DNA of 8,600 nucleotides from assembly GCA_002723015.1 (NCBI GenBank), contig PBNG01000057.1:1-8600 (forward strand), read 5' to 3'. Shown piece after piece: positions 7,393 through 8,600 of this stretch. The first letter of the stretch is position 1; each line of letters starts with the position of its first letter. The position numbers and the translations under genes were made by a program. Source of the DNA: Roseibacillus sp. (GTDB taxonomy: Bacteria; Verrucomicrobiota; Verrucomicrobiae; Verrucomicrobiales; Akkermansiaceae). The notes under the pieces are model-generated. The model was not told where the DNA came from. It worked only from the letters and a program-made list of their open reading frames with translations, and did not search any database.

Positions 7393-8600
7393 TTAACTTT
7401 CAACTTCTGCGCCGTAGGCCGGAACGCCGTGCTCCGCTACGTCGAGGCCCTGCACTTCCTCTTCTTCTTCTACCCGCACACCAATGGTGGCCTTGAGAAT
7501 TCCAAAGACGATCAGGGAGAAGACGAAGGCAAAGGCGCTGATGGAGAGAGTTCCGATCAGTTGGGTCATGAAGCTATGCTCAGCGCCCTCCTGAGTCAGG
7601 AAGGGAAGACCCACCGCCAAAGTGCCCCAGATTCCAACCACTCCGTGAACGGAGATTGCTCCAACCGGGTCGTCGATCTTGAGGTTGTCGAGACCGAGAA
7701 TGGCGAATACCACAATTGCACCACCAACCCCTCCGGCAATAACCGCTCCAAGAATTGTCATTTGGTCTGCCCCTGCCGTAATTCCAACCAGTCCGGCAAG
7801 AATTCCGTTCAGAGCCATCGAGAGGTCGGGTTTCTTGGTGACGAACCAAGCGACGGCGATGGTCGTAAGTCCGCCGGCCGCTGCAGCGAGAGCGGTAGTG
7901 ACAATCACGTATCCGATCAGTCCGGGATCAGCGGAGAGTACGGATCCACCATTGAATCCGAACCAGCCGAACCAGAGCAGAATTGCTCCGATTGCAGCGA
8001 GGGGCATGTTGCCACCCAGAATCGGCTTAATTCCTTTCTCGGTGTATTTGCCCTTGCGCGGTCCGAGGACGATCACACAGGCGAGAGCGGCGAAGCCCCC
8101 GAAGGCGTGAACCACACTGGAACCAGCGAAGTCGTAGAAGTCCATTACACCGAGCCAGCCGCCACCCCACTTCCAACCTCCCGTAATCGGGTAGGCGATT
8201 CCGACGAGGAGAGCAGCGAAGATCATGAAGGAGGAGAGCTTGACCCGTTCAGCCACTGCACCCGACACTATGGTGGCGGCGGTGGCAGCAAACATGGCCT
8301 GGAAGATGAAGTCTGCCCAGCCTGTCTGGCAGAGCCCTGTTCCACCGTAAGACATATCGGAATTGTCTGCTGGTGTTCCTGAGATGGGAGAGCCGATGGC
8401 GAAGATGTCTTTGATCTGCCAATCACCGGGATACATCGCGTTGAATCCCCAGACGGCGTAGAGCAAGATCCCCGCACAAATGATAAAGACGTTTTTGAAC
8501 AGGATGTTCACCGTATTTTTTTTCTGCGTCAGGCCGGACTCAAGACACGCAAATCCGAGGTGCATGATGAAGACAAGGAACGCGCAGAGGAGGATCCACA
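7393..8600 (-). CDS. amt: Ammonium transporter Amt (N-terminus beyond right window edge)
   Basis: Trimeric inner-membrane channel of the Amt/MEP/Rh family that moves ammonium into the cell. The frame is open to the window edge. Upstream of the ATG at 8565 it still encodes WILLCAFLVFI, which continues into MHLGFACLESGLTQKKN, the conserved first membrane helix, so that Met is internal. Numbered from the Trp codon ending at 8600 minus 2, the family signature DFAGSSVVHAFGG spans 156-168. The pore twin histidines are His164 (codon 8107-8109) and His318 (codon 7645-7647, in SVHGVVGIWG). FIFQAMF (97-103) holds the phenylalanines expected at the gate, and WFGFNGGS (212-219) is also conserved. About ten to eleven membrane segments are visible. 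The cytoplasmic tail keeps the GVRVEEEEEVQGLDVAEHG element that, in characterised members, works with GlnK in gating. No glnK/glnB lies downstream; one could lie upstream, off the window. The stop is TAA at 7395-7393. Confidence 0.97.
   Translation of the reverse strand, partial: WILLCAFLVFIMHLGFACLESGLTQKKNTVNILFKNVFIICAGILLYAVWGFNAMYPGDWQIKDIFAIGSPISGTPADNSDMSYGGTGLCQTGWADFIFQAMFAATAATIVSGAVAERVKLSSFMIFAALLVGIAYPITGGWKWGGGWLGVMDFYDFAGSSVVHAFGGFAALACVIVLGPRKGKYTEKGIKPILGGNMPLAAIGAILLWFGWFGFNGGSVLSADPGLIGYVIVTTALAAAAGGLTTIAVAWFVTKKPDLSMALNGILAGLVGITAGADQMTILGAVIAGGVGGAIVVFAILGLDNLKIDDPVGAISVHGVVGIWGTLAVGLPFLTQEGAEHSFMTQLIGTLSISAFAFVFSLIVFGILKATIGVRVEEEEEVQGLDVAEHGVPAYGAEVES

Noticed and set aside
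7299..7403. N-terminal extension of coaX to ATG 7403
   Set aside because: It would translate the amt terminator hairpin and overlap the amt stop; CoaX proteins begin just before the DxGNT-like loop, as at ATG 7298.
7270..8382. 370-codon open frame on the plus strand opposite amt
   Set aside because: Rich in Ser, Asn, Glu and Gly with no domain; it runs through the amt terminator. The minus strand gives an unmistakable Amt with both pore histidines.
1..8600. Search for tRNA, rRNA, riboswitch, CRISPR repeats, insertion sequences or phage attachment sites
   Set aside because: Intergenic space is tiny (28-94 bases per gap) and shows none of these. In particular, no SAM riboswitch or T-box is seen before metX.

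Overview
The window is ordinary bacterial chromosome: six protein-coding genes packed on both strands, with no gap longer than 94 bases. I see no RNA genes, insertion sequences, CRISPR arrays, phage genes or long repeats. Base composition looks moderately GC-rich (not counted). The RpoC sequence has the Gram-negative type of large insertion in the trigger loop. Its N-terminal blocks, and those of CoaX, read to me like the PVC superphylum, perhaps Verrucomicrobiota. That placement is from memory of the families and is tentative.

Layout, left to right. Positions 1-4041 (+) are rpoC, encoding the RNA polymerase beta' subunit; its first ~28 codons lie off the left edge. After 70 bases comes a short SpoU/TrmH-family rRNA or tRNA 2'-O-ribose methyltransferase (4112-4696, +). 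It resembles the catalytic domain of RlmB without the N-terminal RNA-binding domain. It converges, across 28 bases, on a MetX-family homoserine O-acyltransferase-like gene (4725-5894, -). A 67-base divergent spacer separates that gene from a DUF1802 gene (5962-6516, +). DUF1802 converges on coaX, type III pantothenate kinase (6558-7298, -). Upstream of coaX is a clear intrinsic terminator (7344-7373), which closes the last gene, an Amt ammonium channel (7393-8600, -) whose N-terminus runs off the right edge.

The genes do not form one pathway. They cover transcription, RNA modification, methionine entry, coenzyme A synthesis and ammonium uptake. The orientation changes and the terminator suggest at least four transcription units: rpoC with or without the methyltransferase, metX, DUF1802, and separate coaX and amt units.

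I did not find an undescribed system. The points most worth checking are a Ser-to-Cys change in the catalytic motif of a domain-trimmed RlmB-like enzyme, a MetX relative that departs from the family consensus at the nucleophile elbow and in a C-terminal block, and a DUF1802 gene that appears to start at GTG with almost no leader.
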